DNA from: Muribaculum sp.
GTDB lineage: Bacteria > Bacteroidota > Bacteroidia > Bacteroidales > Muribaculaceae
Direction of reading: 5' to 3'
DNA length: 46,612 nt
NCBI GenBank assembly: GCA_023664085.1
Contig: JAMPGE010000001.1
Location: 280,803-327,414, forward strand
This document shows positions 25,528-34,823 of this stretch, one piece after another (within the stretch, counting starts at the first letter, position 1; every line of letters begins with the position of its first letter). A program made the position numbers and the translations under genes. The notes beneath the pieces are model-generated. The model saw nothing but the letters and a program-made list of their open reading frames with translations, had not been told where the DNA came from and did no database searches.

Positions 25528-25821
25528 TCAGATTGTTTTCTCAATGGCCCAGACGAAGGCTCTCAGTCCGAGTTTGGGGCGTTCGTCGTTGAGTAGGCTG
25601 AGTTTGTTGAGCAGGGAATCCACTTTGTTGTCATCGACCATTGTGAGTATGGCCGATGCCAGCGAAGGCCATGCGTGAGAGCCGTAGTGTGGCTCACCGT
25701 CGACGCTTCCGCGACCCTGCACGGTGCCGAAGGATGTGAAGCCCCGGCAGTTGCTGCGGGTGAGAATGTCAACGATTTTTTCGTGGTGAGCCTGATCGTA
25801 TGCTATGAATATTGCTTTCAT
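25528..25821 (-). CDS. PG0541-family transporter-associated protein
   Basis: 97 residues, starting MKAIFIAYDQAHHEKIVDIL, with a short alpha/beta pattern reminiscent of PII-like signalling proteins (a long loop GRGSVDGEPHYGSHAWPS in the middle). In Porphyromonas and Bacteroides this small protein is encoded next to RND efflux permeases, as here: its start is 2 nt from the permease stop, so it is in the same operon. Its function is unproven; a regulatory subunit of the pump is the usual suggestion. Cytosolic, no signal peptide. Confidence 0.8.
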   Translation of the reverse strand: MKAIFIAYDQAHHEKIVDILTRSNCRGFTSFGTVQGRGSVDGEPHYGSHAWPSLASAILTMVDDNKVDSLLNKLSLLNDERPKLGLRAFVWAIEKTI

Positions 25822-25823
25822 TT

Positions 25824-28800
25824 TCAGTTATTGGGGGTTGGTTGCTGATCTTTTGCTGCTTTTGCCTCGAGAGCCAGGCGATGCTTTTTGCGCTTACGGC
25901 GCACACCGTTGCCGGCGAATACGCAGTAGAGCACGGGCACGAAGAGCAGTGTAAGAATTGTGGAGAAGGTAAGACCGCCGATCACGGCTACACCCATAGG
26001 CTGCCACATCTCGGCACCTTGGCCGCTGCCGACCGCCATCGGCACCATACCGAGGATGGTGGTGAGCGTGGTCATCACTACGGGGCGCAGACGGGAGCGG
26101 CCGCCGTCGATCACGGCCAGACGTATGCCCATGCCGCGTTCGCGGTTAAGGGTGATGTAGTCAATGAGCACAATACCGTTTTTCACCACGATACCGATAA
26201 GCATGATCGCACCGATCATCGACATCACGTTGAGAGTGTGGCCCGTGAGCCAAAGGATGATAAACACGCCGGAGAATGCGAAGAGCAGCGAGGTCATGAT
26301 GATGCCGGGGTAGGTTAGACTTTCAAACTGGGCGGCCATCACGATGTAGACCAGAATGATAATGAGCACACCGAGCATAAGCAGGTCGGAGAAAGAGTCC
26401 TGCTGGTCTTCATACGAACCGGCGAGCCCGATAGAAATGCCGGACGGGAGGTGCATATTGTCGATTTCGATCTGGGCCTGGGTCACAACCTGAGAGAGAG
26501 GCACTCCGTCGACCACGGCGGAAACGGTGATGACGCGTTCGCGGTCCTTACGTTCGATGGTGGGAGGTGTGAAGCGCTCCACAACCTTGCCGAGCTCTTT
26601 GATCTTCACGCCTGCGCCGGTGGGGGTGTAGACCGTAATGTTTTCAAGGTCTTCGATGCTGGTGCGGTTTTCGGGGGCGTACATCACCTTGATATCGTAT
26701 TCCTCACCGTCTTCACGGAATCGGGAGGCCGTGGAGCCGTTGACGCGGTTGCGCAGATAGTAGGCGGCCGTCTGCAGGTTCAGACCGTACATGGCAAGCT
26801 TCTCGCGGTCGAAATCCACCTGATATTCGGGCTGATAATCGGAGCGTGAGATATTGATGTCGGCGGTGCCTTCTATGCCGGAAAGAATCCGTGAAAGGCT
26901 GCGGGCTACGGAGTCGGTCTCGGTGAAATCATAGCCATAGATTTCGAAGTCTACGGTAGACTGTCCGCCCATGCCCTGACCGCGTCCGCCGCCGATATTT
27001 ACCTGGGCTTTTACAAACTCGGGGAATTCCCTGGAGAGATCCTTACGCATCTCGTCGGCAATCTCTTTGATGCTGCGGTCGCGGTCTCCGGGATCGAGCA
27101 GACGGATATTCATCGAGATGATGTGGGATCCGTTGTCGGAAAGGGAGGCGAAGGTATTGTCGGAACTGGCGGGGCCCACGGTGTAGTTGAGCACCTGGAT
27201 TTCGGGATATTTCTTGCGCCAGAGGGAATCGAGACGCTGCATCTGCTCGCGCGCGATTTCCACGCGGGTGCCGATGGGCAACTCCAGACTTACGCCCAAA
27301 CGGCCGTCGTCCTGAGTGGGGAAAAACTCAGTGCCTACAAATTTCATGAGGAAAACCGAGCCCACAAAGATACCCATACATATGATGATAGTCACCGTCT
27401 TGTTGGCCACTACCCTGCGAAGCAATGAAGCATAGGCGTTGTCAAACTTGTCGAGGGCACGCTCGATGGGCAGATACAGAGTGTTGTAAAGCTTGGAGTG
27501 AGTGGTCTGTCTGCGGAGCCACTGGCTGCAGAGCATGGGAGTGAGCGAGAGGGCGCAGGTGGTGGAGATGATCATCATGATTGTCACCATCCATCCGAGC
27601 TGACGGAAAAGAACGCCAGTCATGCCCGTGACAAGGGTCAGCGGGAAGAATACGGCGATCAGGGTAAGGGTGGACGCGATAACGGAGATTGCCACCTCGT
27701 TGGTGCCGTGCACGGCCGCCTGCTTGGGGTCGGCCCCCCGTTCGATATGAGTGGTTACGTTTTCGAGCACCACAATGGCATCGTCCACCACCATACCGAT
27801 GGATATTGACAGTGCCGAAAGGGATACGATGTTGAGAGTGTTGCCTGTGGCATACAGATAAATGAACGAAGCGATAAGCGATACGGGGATGGTGATGATG
27901 ATAATCATGGTGGCCCTCCAGCGTCCGAGGAACACGAACACCACGATCATAACGAAGAGAAGGGCGTAGAGCACCGTTTCCTCCAGCGAGGCGATGGTGT
28001 TGCGGATATTGTCGGAAGTGTCGACGATCACGCCGATCTTTACGTCGGAGGGAAGGTTTTTCTGCAGCTGGGGAAGCATCTTCATCACCTTCTCGGAGAT
28101 CTGCACCGAGTTGGCGCCGCTCTGCTTCTGGATGATGATCATCGCGCCTTCCTTGCCGGAGTTGAAGGTCTGCTGCGTACGTTCCTCAAGGGAGTCGACC
28201 ACTTTGGCCACGTCTTTGAGATACACGGTCTTGCCGCCGCTGGACCCCACGGGGATATCCTGAAGCTGGGCGGTGTCGTCGAATTCGCCCTGCACACGCA
28301 GCGAATACGTGTTGGAACCGATATCGAAAGCACCGCCGGGCACGTTGCGGTTCTCGGCACCGATCACGTTTGATATCTGCTCCACGCTCAGATTGTAGGC
28401 TTCGATTTTGATAGGATCCACATAAACGTGAATTTCGCGTTTGGGAGCGCCGGAGATGGATACGGAGCCCACGCCATCCACACGGGCCAGAGGGTTGGCC
28501 ACCTGATCGTCCAGAATCTTGTAAAGACCCTGCATGCTCTCGTCGGCCTCCACCGACAGCAGACAGATAGGAATCATGTCGGTGGAAAACTTGAAGATGA
28601 TGGGATTTTCCGAATCATCGGGAAGGGAAGACTCCACCATGTCGAGTTTGTCGCGCACGTCGTTGGTGAGCACGTCGATATCGTAGCCGTATTCAAATTC
28701 AAGGGTGATCACGGAAGTGTTTTCACGTGATTCGGATGTGATATGCTTGAGATGCTCCACGGAGTTGAGGGTGTTTTCCAGGGGCTTCGTCACATTTTGC

Positions 28801-28979
28801 TCTATATCTTCCGCGCTCGCACCCGGATACATCGTGATGACCATTATGGAGTTGGTGTCGATGTCGGGATAGAGGTCGATCGGAAGTTTTGCCAGAGAAA
28901 ACAGACCGAGGATGATCACCGCCACAAAGCAGAGGGTGGTCATCACGGGGCGTTTCACGGCAGATCCGTACAGACTCAT
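25824..28979 (-). CDS. RND efflux transporter permease (AcrB family)
   Basis: Inner-membrane proton-driven pump of a tripartite efflux system. The 1051 residues have an N-terminal TM (RPVMTTLCFVAVIILGLFSL), periplasmic porter domains, the TM4 proton-relay pair in GMVVDDAIVVLENV, a second half repeated after ANKTVTIIICMGIFVGS, and the conserved NGIVLIDYI in the last TM bundle. It follows the membrane fusion protein gene after 81 bp and precedes the PG0541-like gene. The drug range cannot be read from sequence; the AcrB-like HAE1 class suits amphiphilic compounds. Confidence 0.95.
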   Translation of the reverse strand: MSLYGSAVKRPVMTTLCFVAVIILGLFSLAKLPIDLYPDIDTNSIMVITMYPGASAEDIEQNVTKPLENTLNSVEHLKHITSESRENTSVITLEFEYGYDIDVLTNDVRDKLDMVESSLPDDSENPIIFKFSTDMIPICLLSVEADESMQGLYKILDDQVANPLARVDGVGSVSISGAPKREIHVYVDPIKIEAYNLSVEQISNVIGAENRNVPGGAFDIGSNTYSLRVQGEFDDTAQLQDIPVGSSGGKTVYLKDVAKVVDSLEERTQQTFNSGKEGAMIIIQKQSGANSVQISEKVMKMLPQLQKNLPSDVKIGVIVDTSDNIRNTIASLEETVLYALLFVMIVVFVFLGRWRATMIIIITIPVSLIASFIYLYATGNTLNIVSLSALSISIGMVVDDAIVVLENVTTHIERGADPKQAAVHGTNEVAISVIASTLTLIAVFFPLTLVTGMTGVLFRQLGWMVTIMMIISTTCALSLTPMLCSQWLRRQTTHSKLYNTLYLPIERALDKFDNAYASLLRRVVANKTVTIIICMGIFVGSVFLMKFVGTEFFPTQDDGRLGVSLELPIGTRVEIAREQMQRLDSLWRKKYPEIQVLNYTVGPASSDNTFASLSDNGSHIISMNIRLLDPGDRDRSIKEIADEMRKDLSREFPEFVKAQVNIGGGRGQGMGGQSTVDFEIYGYDFTETDSVARSLSRILSGIEGTADINISRSDYQPEYQVDFDREKLAMYGLNLQTAAYYLRNRVNGSTASRFREDGEEYDIKVMYAPENRTSIEDLENITVYTPTGAGVKIKELGKVVERFTPPTIERKDRERVITVSAVVDGVPLSQVVTQAQIEIDNMHLPSGISIGLAGSYEDQQDSFSDLLMLGVLIIILVYIVMAAQFESLTYPGIIMTSLLFAFSGVFIILWLTGHTLNVMSMIGAIMLIGIVVKNGIVLIDYITLNRERGMGIRLAVIDGGRSRLRPVVMTTLTTILGMVPMAVGSGQGAEMWQPMGVAVIGGLTFSTILTLLFVPVLYCVFAGNGVRRKRKKHRLALEAKAAKDQQPTPNN

Positions 28980-29060
28980 ATTGTGTTTGTTTGAATAGTT
29001 TTATGAAATAGGGTCTACTTTCCCAAGGCCAGCTGAATTATGGCCGGGAGCATTGAAAAA

Positions 29061-30116
29061 TTATTTGGCGAGGGTCACTTCTTTGCCGTTGGCGAGATTG
29101 TTCTGGCCGGTGACCACCACCTGAGCACCCGGATCGACACCGCTTATGATCTCATAAGCATCGCCGAGTCGCTGGCCGAGTTCCACCTTGTTGTAGCTCA
29201 CTTTGCCGTCTTTGTATACGTAGACGTAGTGGTTGCCGCTGCCGGGCTGCTTCACCACGGCGCGGTCGGGCACCACTACGTGGCGTGCGGAACCGAGGTT
29301 GAGGGTGACGCGACCGAACATGCCGGGAAGCACGCGGCTGTCGGGGTTGGGCATGGTGATCTCCACGCCGAAAGTGCGGGAATTTACGTCTACGGTGGGG
29401 GAAATCATGGAGATAATGCCGGGGAAAACGGCATCACCGTAAGTGTCGAATCTGATTTCGGCCTCCATACCCTTCTTCACTTTGGAAAATTCGCTTTCGG
29501 GCACATTGATGATCACCTTGACGGGCTGCACGCGGGCTATGGTAAGCACGGGCATGGATCCGGTCATGTCGCCCGGATCGTAATTGCGGGCGGTGACCAC
29601 TCCGGATATGGGGGAAGTGAGCACGGTATTCTCACGGCTGTTTCTTAGGGTACGCTCGGCTGAGGCAACGGCATTTTTTGCATTGACGAGCTGCATTTCC
29701 ATCTGGTCCACCTGCTGCTTGGTGCCGCCTCCTATTTTGTAGAGCTCCATGGCACGGTCGTAGTTGATCTGGACGTTTTTGAGGTTGGCACGCGCGTTGT
29801 CGAGCTGGATCTGGTAGGTGGTGGAATTCACGTCGTCGAGTATGACGAGAGTCTGCCCGGCCGATACTCTCATTCCTTCGTCCACCAGAATGGATTTGAT
29901 GCGGTTAGGCGTGGAGGATGAGATGTTGTTGAGGATTTCGGGCTCCACCGAAGCGGTATACACGCCGTCTTGCCGCACATCGCGCTCGTTAACGGTCTCC
30001 ACCTTTACGATGGGTTTTTCGTCCTGCTTCTCGCCTTTGTCTTTGTCGGAAGAGCAGGAGGCTGCACCGATAAGGAAGGCTACAGCCGCAAGGATAGATA
30101 ATTTGTTGTATTTCAT
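29061..30116 (-). CDS. RND efflux periplasmic adaptor subunit
   Basis: Membrane fusion protein linking the permease to the outer membrane factor. The 351 residues have a lipobox ending at Cys21 (IGAASC, followed by SSDKDKG), a lipoyl/hairpin region with SSTPNRIKSILVDEGMRVSAGQTL, a helical hairpin (about residues 105-165), SPISGVVTARNYDPGDMTG, and a beta-barrel plus membrane-proximal end. It lies 9 bp after the outer membrane factor gene, so the genes are coupled. Confidence 0.94.
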   Translation of the reverse strand: MKYNKLSILAAVAFLIGAASCSSDKDKGEKQDEKPIVKVETVNERDVRQDGVYTASVEPEILNNISSSTPNRIKSILVDEGMRVSAGQTLVILDDVNSTTYQIQLDNARANLKNVQINYDRAMELYKIGGGTKQQVDQMEMQLVNAKNAVASAERTLRNSRENTVLTSPISGVVTARNYDPGDMTGSMPVLTIARVQPVKVIINVPESEFSKVKKGMEAEIRFDTYGDAVFPGIISMISPTVDVNSRTFGVEITMPNPDSRVLPGMFGRVTLNLGSARHVVVPDRAVVKQPGSGNHYVYVYKDGKVSYNKVELGQRLGDAYEIISGVDPGAQVVVTGQNNLANGKEVTLAK

Positions 30117-30125
30117 GACGAGTGA

Positions 30126-31565
30126 TTATTTTCTTACGGAATTAAGGGAATCTTCGCGGCCTAAGAGGAGGTCAAGGTCGGCTACGGAAATCAGATAATT
30201 GTAGATTGCCTGATAATAAGCAAGCTGAGCGGATGTGTCGGCGAGTTCGGCATCTCTCAGATCGAGATAGGTGGCGGCGCCGATCTCAAAACTGCGCTGC
30301 ATGATGTCGTGGGCTTTTTTTGCCTGACGCACTCCTTCGGCATTTGTGGAGATCTGGTTCACCTCCTTGTTAATATTGTCGAGGGCGAGATCTACCTGCA
30401 TGTTGAGGGTGTTGAGCAGATTTTCTCTTTGGAATTCCATTTCCTTGAGTTGTACCTGAGCCTGCTTCACGCCGTAATATTTCGATCCGCCGGAGAAGAT
30501 GGGCACGCTCAGAGCAAGACTTACGGTGGAATACGGGTTGAATTCCTGATTCTTGAGGGCATTGCCGTTGCTGAGGGCGAGCCATGAGATGTTGTAGGAA
30601 GCGGCCAGAGTGGGGATCCAGGTGAATTTTTTGAGGTCTACGGTCTGCCTGAGCATTTTTGTCTGAATGTCGAGGGAACGCAGCGAGGAGTTGCCCGAGA
30701 GGTCTTTGGTGAGAGCGGCGGTGTAGCCGTACATATCCTGCTGCATCTCTTTGAGAGTGACGTTGGGCACGATTTCCACGGTATAGTCGATTCCCATAAG
30801 CACCTTCAGCTGGAGCGAGCATTGCTTCACGGCGATGTCGGCCTGGAGAAGCTCGGGCTCGATGTTTTTCACCTGAACGCTGCTTCGGAGCACGTCATAC
30901 TCGGAAGCAGTGCCGGCGGCGAACTGCCGTTCGTAGATTTTGGCATTGAATTGGGCCACGTCGTAGTTCTGCTTGATTACGTCTCTGGAAGCGATGGCAA
31001 GCAGGAGAGCGTAGTATGCGTGGTCAATCTGATTTATAAGGTCGAGTCTGGATGTGCGGGCGGCTTCGAGATTGGAGAGGATCTGCGTGTCGCTGATCTG
31101 AATCGATTTCCAGAGAGTGGGGGCTATGAGAGGCATGGAGGCGTTGAAGCCGAAATTCCAGGTATTGTCGGAACCCATCTTCATACTCTGGCTTACACCG
31201 CCAATGTTCATTCTGATAGTCTGGAGTTCGATGGAACGCTGGTATGCACCCGAGAAGTCGATGGTGGGGAACACTCCGGCAAGCACTTCCTTCTTTGAAT
31301 AGTCCATGCGTTGCACTTCCATATCGGCGATCTTCACGGTCGGATTCTGCCTGAGGGCAATGGCGAGGCATTCCTCTCTTGAAAGAATAAGATAGGTGAC
31401 ATCGGGCGAGGCGGCTTTCAGAGCCGAATCGGGATGAGCATCGGCGCTGCCGTCAATATTGATGACGCTGATTGCGGGAATGTCATCAACGCGGGAGTCC
31501 ACCGCACGGCATTCAAGGCCGAATGCAAGAGCGGCGATCACCAATGGGATTATAAGACGTTTCAT
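30126..31565 (-). CDS. Outer membrane efflux protein (TolC family)
   Basis: Outer membrane channel of the tripartite pump. The 479 residues have a signal peptide (about 22) and then two internal repeats of long helices with alternating QNPTVKIADMEVQRMDYSKKE and AYYALLLAIASRD patterns typical of TolC/OprM relatives. There is no lipobox clear enough to call it lipidated. The order TolC-MFP-RND is that of the xepCAB-type operons of Porphyromonas. Confidence 0.93.
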   Translation of the reverse strand: MKRLIIPLVIAALAFGLECRAVDSRVDDIPAISVINIDGSADAHPDSALKAASPDVTYLILSREECLAIALRQNPTVKIADMEVQRMDYSKKEVLAGVFPTIDFSGAYQRSIELQTIRMNIGGVSQSMKMGSDNTWNFGFNASMPLIAPTLWKSIQISDTQILSNLEAARTSRLDLINQIDHAYYALLLAIASRDVIKQNYDVAQFNAKIYERQFAAGTASEYDVLRSSVQVKNIEPELLQADIAVKQCSLQLKVLMGIDYTVEIVPNVTLKEMQQDMYGYTAALTKDLSGNSSLRSLDIQTKMLRQTVDLKKFTWIPTLAASYNISWLALSNGNALKNQEFNPYSTVSLALSVPIFSGGSKYYGVKQAQVQLKEMEFQRENLLNTLNMQVDLALDNINKEVNQISTNAEGVRQAKKAHDIMQRSFEIGAATYLDLRDAELADTSAQLAYYQAIYNYLISVADLDLLLGREDSLNSVRK

Positions 31566-31593
31566 TGTGGGTAGTTATGATTTTTGATTGTAA

Positions 31594-32247
31594 TTATCTT
31601 AGGGAGGTGAATTTGTTGTCTTCCGGAGTGAACTTCGGCAGCAGTTCGTCAAAAATGCGAATGCCTTCCGAGGAGGATATGCCCCGCAGCGAGACCAGCA
31701 TCATGGTGACGTGGATTTCCGCAATGGAGATGTCGGAGGGGAGTTTTCCTTCGGCCCGCTTCAGAGCCTCCATCTGGAGGTCGAACATCTCGAGATAAAG
31801 ATTGTAGTTGATGTCGGGACGGAAAACGCCCTGTCTGACACCTTTGTGGAACACTTCAAGAATTTTGGCTCTCCTTTTCTCGCGCAGGTCTTCGTAGTTT
31901 GGGCGCATGTCGCGGTAGAAGTGGTCCATGTCGCGGAAGAACTCGGGCGACACGTTCCGCATGTTCTCGGCGAAATCCAAAGTGATTTTGATGCACGCTT
32001 CAAGCACGTTGGCGCATTCGGAGAAGATTTTCTCGATTTTGGCGATATGGAGTCTGTTGTTGTAGGAGAGGGTATCGAAGATGAGTTGATCCTTAGAACC
32101 GAAAATCTCATACAGCGTACGTTTCGACATGCCGAGAGAGGCGGCCACATTGTCCATCGTGGCAGCCTTCATACCTTTGGAAAAGAGGATGCTGTTTACG
32201 CTTTGGTAAATTGCATCAAGCTCTTGTTGAGATAAATTTCTTTCCAT
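31594..32247 (-). CDS. TetR/AcrR-family transcriptional regulator
   Basis: From the ATG at 32247 it has 217 residues; 12 extra residues of the longer frame are not TetR-like. The N-terminal helix-turn-helix reads KGMKAATMDNVAASLGMSKR, then TLYEIFGSKDQL; the C-terminal all-helical ligand domain follows. It is the first gene of the efflux operon and lies 28 bp upstream of the TolC-like gene. The promoter box for the operon lies 34 bp before its start, so autorepression and control by a pump substrate are probable. Confidence 0.9.
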   Translation of the reverse strand: MERNLSQQELDAIYQSVNSILFSKGMKAATMDNVAASLGMSKRTLYEIFGSKDQLIFDTLSYNNRLHIAKIEKIFSECANVLEACIKITLDFAENMRNVSPEFFRDMDHFYRDMRPNYEDLREKRRAKILEVFHKGVRQGVFRPDINYNLYLEMFDLQMEALKRAEGKLPSDISIAEIHVTMMLVSLRGISSSEGIRIFDELLPKFTPEDNKFTSLR

Positions 32248-32280
32248 ATGGCAAAAGGAAGGATTTATGGAAATCGGGTG

Positions 32281-32288
32281 CAAAGGTA
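32281..32288 (-). promoter_or_regulatory. Candidate -7 element of the TetR-efflux operon
   Basis: TACCTTTG on the - strand matches TAnnTTTG, 34 bp before the regulator start. No -33 TTTG at proper spacing was found; the space upstream is filled by the terminator hairpin of the next gene. Confidence 0.55.
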
Positions 32289-32292
32289 AATA

Positions 32293-32327
32293 AAAAACCG
32301 AAAACTAAAAAATAGTTTTCGGTTTTT
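32293..32327. terminator. Bidirectional A/T-rich terminator
   Basis: A 15-bp stem AAAAACCGAAAACTA/TAGTTTTCGGTTTTT with loop AAAAA. A long T run continues on the - strand, so it is well placed to end the - strand threonine dehydrogenase transcript. Confidence 0.88.
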
Positions 32328-32375
32328 AAGTTCCGACTTATAAGATTTTATCCGAGGGTAACGGATCTGTGAAGT

Positions 32376-33362
32376 TTAGGCTTCGGCGGAAGCGAGTTGG
32401 GTCTGGGGCAGACCGAATTTCTCGCGCAGGTGGAAAATCATGTCGCGGGTCATGGCGTCGAGGTCGAACTCGGGTTTCCAACCCCATTCCTTGCGAGCGC
32501 AGGAGTCATCAAGACTGTCGGGCCATGAATCGGCTATGCCCTGACGCAGAGGATCGAGTTCGTAGGTCATCTTGAAGTCGGGGATGTATTCGCGGATCTT
32601 GTTGTAGATGATCTCGGGATCGAAGCTCATGGAAGCGATGTTGAAGGAGTTGCGGTGGATAAACTTCTCGGCGGGGGCCTCCATGATTTCGATGGCAGCG
32701 CGCAGGGCGTCGGGCATGTACATCATATCCATGAAAGTGCCGGGCTTGAGGGGGCATTTGAAGTCTTCGCCCTTCACGGCGCTGTAGTAGATATCCACGG
32801 CATAGTCAGTGGTGCCGCCGCCGGGAGGAGCCACGTAAGAGATCAGCCCCGGGAAGCGAACCGAGCGGGTGTCGACGCCGAAGCGGCGTGCATAATAGTC
32901 GGAGAGCATTTCGCCGGTGACTTTAGTCACGCCGTAGATGGTCTTCGGACGCTGGATAGTGTCCTGAGGAGTGTGGTCGTGAGGGGTGTCGGGACCGAAG
33001 GAACCGATGGAAGAGGGGGTGAATACGGCACAACCTTTTTCGCGAGCCACTTCGAGAGTGTTGTAGAGGCCGCCGACTCCGATTTTCCAGGCAAGCTGGG
33101 GTTTGGCTTCGGCCACGGCGCTGAGAAGGGCGGCGAGGTTGTAGATAGTGTCTACGTTGTATTTGTCTACAGCCTCGGCTATTTGCTGCGGGTTGGTGAT
33201 GTCTACCAGATGGCTGGGACCGCTCTCAAGGAGTTCTCCTTTGGGCTCGGCACCGGAGATGTATCCGGCTACGATGTTGCCACCGGGATATTCTTTGCGA
33301 AGGCGCATGGTCAGTTCGGAACCGATCTGGCCGGTGGCGCCGATAATCAATACGTTTTTCAT
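32376..33362 (-). CDS. tdh: L-threonine 3-dehydrogenase, SDR (epimerase-like) type
   Basis: Predicted to oxidise L-threonine to 2-amino-3-ketobutyrate with NAD. The 328 residues have a Rossmann motif GATGQIG (8-14), the catalytic triad Ser near TPSSIGSFG (117-118), and Tyr143-X3-Lys147. These are features of the UDP-galactose epimerase-like threonine dehydrogenases of Bacteroidetes and archaea. Assignment is strengthened by the divergent neighbour, the ligase acting next in the pathway. Without it, an uncharacterised sugar epimerase would be an alternative. Confidence 0.88.
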   Translation of the reverse strand: MKNVLIIGATGQIGSELTMRLRKEYPGGNIVAGYISGAEPKGELLESGPSHLVDITNPQQIAEAVDKYNVDTIYNLAALLSAVAEAKPQLAWKIGVGGLYNTLEVAREKGCAVFTPSSIGSFGPDTPHDHTPQDTIQRPKTIYGVTKVTGEMLSDYYARRFGVDTRSVRFPGLISYVAPPGGGTTDYAVDIYYSAVKGEDFKCPLKPGTFMDMMYMPDALRAAIEIMEAPAEKFIHRNSFNIASMSFDPEIIYNKIREYIPDFKMTYELDPLRQGIADSWPDSLDDSCARKEWGWKPEFDLDAMTRDMIFHLREKFGLPQTQLASAEA

Positions 33363-33447
33363 TATCGTGTCTTAGAAAGGTTAGTTCTAAATCATCCCGC
33401 ATCCGGACGTAGGAAACGGCATGCGGATAAAATTGGGATTTTCACTG

Positions 33448-33486
33448 CAAATTTAATTCTTTTTTCATAAGAAAAGTGTAAATTTG
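33448..33486. promoter_or_regulatory. Palindromic divergent promoter region between tdh and kbl
   Basis: CAAATTTA at 33448-33455 is the - strand box TAAATTTG, and TAAATTTG at 33479-33486 is the + strand box; both match TAnnTTTG. The two mirror each other exactly around a 23-bp A/T-rich centre. Leaders would be about 80 and 85 nt. No -33 TTTG elements are seen. Confidence 0.55.
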
Positions 33487-33577
33487 TGAAAAATATTGTC
33501 CGCGGAATCTGCATTTGCAAGCCAGAATGATTCTGCGGGCATTGCAACGGATTGATACATAGCTTAAACCTAATATT

Positions 33578-34771
33578 ATGTACTCAAATTTTCAGAAGCA
33601 TCTCCAGAAGGAGTTGCAAGACATCAAAGACGCCGGACTGTATAAGAACGAGCGTATCATAATCACTCCTCAGAAGGCAGACATCGAAGTGGAAGGCACC
33701 AAAGGCGACGTGCTCAATTTCTGCGCCAACAATTACCTCGGCCTTGCCGACAACAGCCGCCTGATCGAAGCCGCCAAGAAGGCAATGGACCGCCGCGGCT
33801 ACGGTATGTCGTCCGTGAGATTCATCTGCGGCACCCAGGATCTCCACAAGGAGCTTGAGGCTGCCATCAGCAAATTCTTCAAGACTGAAGACACCATTCT
33901 TTACGCCGCCTGTTTCGACGCCAACGGCGGTCTTTTCGAGCCTCTCTTCACCGAAGAAGACGCCATCATTTCCGACTCTCTCAACCATGCCTCCATCATC
34001 GACGGCGTGCGTTTGTGCAAGGCAAAACGTTTCCGCTATAAGAACGCCGACATGGAAGATCTGGAACGCTGCCTGCAGGAAGCCAAGGATTGCCGCTACA
34101 AGATCATCGCTACCGACGGTGTATTCTCAATGGACGGCAACGTAGCCCCGATGGACAAGATCTGTGAGCTCGCCGATAAGTATGACGCACTGGTGATGGT
34201 GGACGAAAGCCACTCCGCAGGCGTGGTAGGTCCCCGCGGACGCGGTGTGGCCGAGCAGTTTGACTGCTACGGCAAGATCGATATCTTCACCGGCACCCTC
34301 GGCAAGGCATTCGGCGGCGCCATGGGCGGTTTCACCACCGGTCCGAAGGAGATTATCGACATGCTCCGTCAGCGTTCACGCCCGTATCTTTTCTCCAACT
34401 CTGTGGCTCCCTCGATCGTAGGTGCAAGCCTCGAGATGTTCAAGATGCTCGATGAGAACGATCAGCTGCACGACAAGCTGATGGAAAACGTGGCATACTT
34501 CCGCGACAAGATGCTCGAGGCCGGCTTCGATATCAAGCCTACCCAGAGTGCCATCTGCGCCGTAATGCTCTATGACGCCAAGCTTTCGCAGGACTTTGCC
34601 GCCGAAATGCAGAAGGAAGGCATCTACGTCACCGGTTTCTACTATCCGGTAGTGCCGAAGGGTCAGGCCCGTATCCGCGTGCAGCTCAGCGCCGGCCACG
34701 ACCGCGAGCAGCTTGACCGTGCCATCGCCGCCTTCATCAAGGTGGGCAAAAAGCTCGGCGTGCTCAAGTAA
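33578..34771 (+). CDS. kbl: Glycine C-acetyltransferase (2-amino-3-ketobutyrate CoA ligase)
   Basis: PLP enzyme that cleaves 2-amino-3-ketobutyrate with CoA to glycine and acetyl-CoA, completing threonine breakdown with the divergent dehydrogenase. The 397 residues have NNYLGLADN and SVRFICGTQ near the N-terminus, DESHSAG (Asp209, His212), and the PLP lysine in FTGTLGKAFGG (Lys243). The standard length and motifs separate it from 8-amino-7-oxononanoate synthases, which share the fold, but the genomic pairing is the stronger clue. Confidence 0.96.
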   Translation: MYSNFQKHLQKELQDIKDAGLYKNERIIITPQKADIEVEGTKGDVLNFCANNYLGLADNSRLIEAAKKAMDRRGYGMSSVRFICGTQDLHKELEAAISKFFKTEDTILYAACFDANGGLFEPLFTEEDAIISDSLNHASIIDGVRLCKAKRFRYKNADMEDLERCLQEAKDCRYKIIATDGVFSMDGNVAPMDKICELADKYDALVMVDESHSAGVVGPRGRGVAEQFDCYGKIDIFTGTLGKAFGGAMGGFTTGPKEIIDMLRQRSRPYLFSNSVAPSIVGASLEMFKMLDENDQLHDKLMENVAYFRDKMLEAGFDIKPTQSAICAVMLYDAKLSQDFAAEMQKEGIYVTGFYYPVVPKGQARIRVQLSAGHDREQLDRAIAAFIKVGKKLGVLK

Positions 34772-34782
34772 GAAGACTCTTA

Positions 34783-34805
34783 TTGCGGGTTGCAAACCCG
34801 CAATG
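34783..34805 (+). terminator. Palindromic hairpin after kbl
   Basis: ATTGCGGGTT/AACCCGCAAT with loop GCA starts 11 nt after the stop. The same sequence in sense orientation follows the TlpA-like gene (16221-16241). No T tract. Confidence 0.6.
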
Positions 34806-34823
34806 ACTTAAAATACTGGGATT

